Of a stretch of 64,000 bases of DNA, positions 61,702 to 64,000 are shown in pieces. Within the stretch, counting starts at the first letter, position 1, and each line of letters starts with the position of its first letter. Origin of the DNA: Fabrea salina (lineage: Eukaryota > Ciliophora > Heterotrichea > Heterotrichida > Fabreidae); the NCBI GenBank assembly GCA_022984795.1, contig JALIHJ010000014.1:186001-250000 (forward strand), written 5' to 3'. The notes beneath the pieces are model-generated. The model saw nothing but the letters and a program-made list of their open reading frames with translations, was not told the DNA's origin and did not search any database. Position numbers and translations under genes: made by a program.

Positions 61702-64000
61702 TTACTTTGGTTTGGCAGTTGAAGATATCAAGTTTCTGTCTGAAAAAATGTTGAACAACATCATAGCTAAGTCTTTGAGCCCAGCCTCGTCCAAAATGCT
61801 AAGTACCTTGTCGTATTTTTGGAGCTGCATAAGTGCTACTGCGCACATAGTGTAGTTGTTGCTGTCCCAAGCGTAGTCTGCTAGCTTCACAAAAAACTCG
61901 TGCTTATTGTCCATCAACTGAGCAACGTACAAGGCGTCATCCCAGTAACCTCCTTGGATCAAAGCGTCTGCAGCTTCTTGGTACTTGTTTCCTAAAAAGT
62001 AAAGTTCAGCAGCTTCCCAGTGACTCTTCCTTCTTTCTAAAACTTGGGCTCCTTTGTCGAGAGCCCACTGCACGTGGGAAAGGTCTTTTCCAGAAGCCAA
62101 AATAATTCCTTTTAAAATGCTCGGAAAGTCTCCTTCTAGCAAAGAGTAGGTGTCTTTGCACAGAAGACTTTGGAAGTGAGCAGGGCATTGTTTGGGCGAA
62201 GTGGGCTTTTTAGGGGCTTTGGGAGCTAGCAAGTTCACAGTGTCTACTGCTAGTTGCATAATGGAGTCTTGAGTGCGGGAACGCGAAAGAGACCTTCTTC
62301 CTTCTACGCTTTTGATAAGAGGAGAAGGCTTAGGGGACTTCTCGTGCTTGACTTGTCTAGGAGGTGTTTTAGAAGGCACTTTGGACTTAGGAGTAAGTGG
62401 AGACTTAGAGTAGTGGTAGTTAGGCAGGAACTCAGTTATCTTTTTGAGAGTTAAGTAGTAAAAACAGTTGTTGAGCAGTCTGCAGATCAAAAGGTGTCTT
62501 TCAGCAGAGGACTCCGTGAAGAACTTAGACTTTAAGTTGCCAGGGAGTTTGTTAAGGATCTTTTTGGCTTTGGAACTGATACAGGTGTTTTCCTTCTTGT
62601 GAGTGTAGAGTTGGTCATACGAGTAAATGAGTTCTTTAATGCTCACAGGAAAGTCTAGTATGCTGAAGTTGGAAAAGTTGTTAGAAATGTACAAAAGTTC
62701 ATTGTCCATTGCTATTTCTTCACAAACAAACTTAGCACTGAAACCCACTGAACTCAGTAAGTTACCTTCAATGTCCCTCATTTCGTTTTGGTAAATAATA
62801 GCTAACTTGCCACTAACTACTCCTAAGTCGTCTGCGGAACCTAACTTACTCAGTCCGCAACTAGTTACAGCGTACACGTTTCCACTAGACAACACAACAA
62901 CTTTGTCGTAGCACTCTTCTAGCTTTTCAAGACGCACTTCGCTTTTAGCTATGAAGTGGAAAGCAAACTCAAGTTCTTCTTCTTGGCCTTCTTCACTAAG
63001 CACTTCTAAGCTGTGGACTCCGTTTTTGCTGATGTAAAGAAGTTCCCCCTTGCCTCCCCACTTCATGCCTATTATGCTTTGAGGAGTTTCGAGTTCGTAA
63101 CTAAAGATCTCTGTTTGGTCGTTGTGGTGGAGGTTCAGGATCTCCAAGGAGTTTTGGCCTGTGAGCAAAGCTAAGTACTCCCCTGTTTTACTGATGCACA
63201 TTTCGAGTACAGGATTCGTGAAGTTCTTGATTTTGGACACTTCTTGTTTAAGCACGTTGATTTCGTGCAAGCAGTTCCCCGAAATAGCGTATACTTTGTG
63301 AGTGTAGGCACACAAAAAGTCTATAGTTTCAGCGAAGTAAATGCGCTTAGTGAAGGTGTGGGCTTTCAAACTAAGCAAAGACAAGTACTGCTGACCAGAA
63401 ACCACCAAGTAAACTGAGTCCTTAATAAAAGTTGAACAGTAGTTTCCACAAGGCACGTTCAGGGCTTCCTGTGCAACCTGACTTAGTCTCCAAGGCTTGC
63501 GTAAGTAGTACAGGTTGAGAGTAGAACTTAAACTAACTATGTAAAAAAAGTTGTGTGTAAGACTCATGTTGCCTACACAGACCTTCCCCATTTCGTTGGT
63601 TTTTTCAGACTCAAAGAGTTTTTTGTGCCTGGGAAGTTCAGTGTTCTTTTTGGCCTTCCACAAAGAGATTCTGTGCTGTGAGTTAACAAACAAGTAGTTT
63701 GGTTGGTTAGTGAAGCAGTGTATGTGTAGTATGCTAGGTTCTTTGAAGCAGTGAACTAAGTGCTTTTGGCTTTTCTATTTAAAACTTACAATGTTGTAGA
63801 GTGAAACTCCTTTGTCTTGGACAACGTACACACAGTCCAGAAACCCATTAGCCCACTTTACAAAGCGCGGAGCTTCAATCTTCAAACGAGTCACAGAGTC
63901 CCCAACAACCCAAATTCCAGAACTGAATCCTACGAGGACTCTTCCTTGGTTCATTAAGTCTGCGTCTAAGTAGTCGCCTGATATTTCTACGTCCTTTTCT
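61702..64000 (-). CDS. WD40-repeat protein with helical C-terminus, 5' end off window
   Basis: Exon fragments 63790-64000 (open at the right edge) and 61702-63774 join across a 15-nt intron, giving at least 760 residues. The first 400 residues have a beta-propeller pattern ('RVLVGFSSGIWVVGD', 'NYLFVNSQHRISLWKAKK', 'MCISKTGEYLALLTGQNS'). A basic Ser/Pro-rich linker follows. The end is a TPR/clathrin-like helical region ('HWEAAELYFLGNKYQEAADA', 'LMQLQKYDKVLSILDEAGL'). This propeller-plus-solenoid layout occurs in coat and IFT-like proteins and in WDR17/WDR11-type proteins. I cannot name the orthologue. Confidence 0.75.
63775..63789 (-). other. 15-nt intron in the WD40 gene
   Basis: GTAAGTTTTAAATAG on the minus strand, phase 0, ending in in-frame TAG. 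It joins the propeller sequence at the window edge to the long downstream frame. Confidence 0.93.

Noticed and set aside
1-64000. Transposons, virus-like elements, CRISPR arrays, bacterial operons or a reassigned genetic code.
   Set aside because: No transposase, reverse transcriptase, integrase, capsid or terminal repeat was seen. TAA and TAG end nearly all genes and never fall inside conserved coding blocks, so the code is standard.

Overview
The window looks like macronuclear DNA of a heterotrich ciliate, most probably Stentor coeruleus or a close relative. Three things seen in the sequence support this. All reading frames use the standard code (stops are 36 TAA, 10 TAG and one TGA). The genes are packed almost end to end. 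All 13 introns I can place are exactly 15 nt long and fit GTAA-N4-TA-N3-AG. The 15-nt intron size combined with the standard code is established knowledge for Stentor; the species name is inference.

I place 48 protein genes and one probable structured RNA in 64 kb. Two genes run off the window: a START-domain protein on the left and a WD40 protein on the right. No mobile element, virus-like element, CRISPR array or tRNA was recognised. Layout: 1-9.5 kb carries START protein, VPS45, a membrane-anchored bZIP, a large DUF4215 surface protein and a B-box-like protein. 9.5-19.9 kb carries an SLC49-like carrier, ALYREF, PIGT, mitochondrial bL35, the candidate ncRNA, a polycystin channel, succinyl-CoA ligase beta, an IQ protein, AIM24, UTP6 and TRAP-beta. 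19.9-29.5 kb carries an LRR/coiled-coil protein, IFT172, LCMT1, a TBC RabGAP and a TPR/RRM-like protein. 29.5-44 kb carries an ABCC transporter, a CTR copper transporter, an SDR, a p62-like receptor, an LRR/IQ protein, a DUSP-Ubl-UIM protein, a MYB factor and a CLC chloride channel. 44-64 kb carries glycogen debranching enzyme, VPS29, NDUFAF1/CIA30, a Piwi protein, CEP83, an RNF114/166-like RING protein, a tandem pair of MFS carriers, a head-to-head pair of syntaxins, an aldehyde dehydrogenase and the WD40 gene.

The genes do not form one pathway. Recurrent themes are cilia and basal bodies (IFT172, CEP83, polycystin, LRR/IQ proteins), endomembrane traffic (VPS45, VPS29, syntaxins, TBC), ER protein handling (PIGT, TRAP-beta) and mitochondria (bL35m, SUCL beta, AIM24, CIA30).

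The most notable features are architectural. Convergent genes repeatedly share stop-codon bases. Divergent start codons lie as little as 1 nt apart. Some 15-nt introns contain no in-frame stop and are therefore invisible to ORF calling: I found one such intron in the MYB gene and two in one of the MFS paralogues. A GC-richer, strongly foldable segment at 12.9-13.1 kb is the best candidate for something undescribed.
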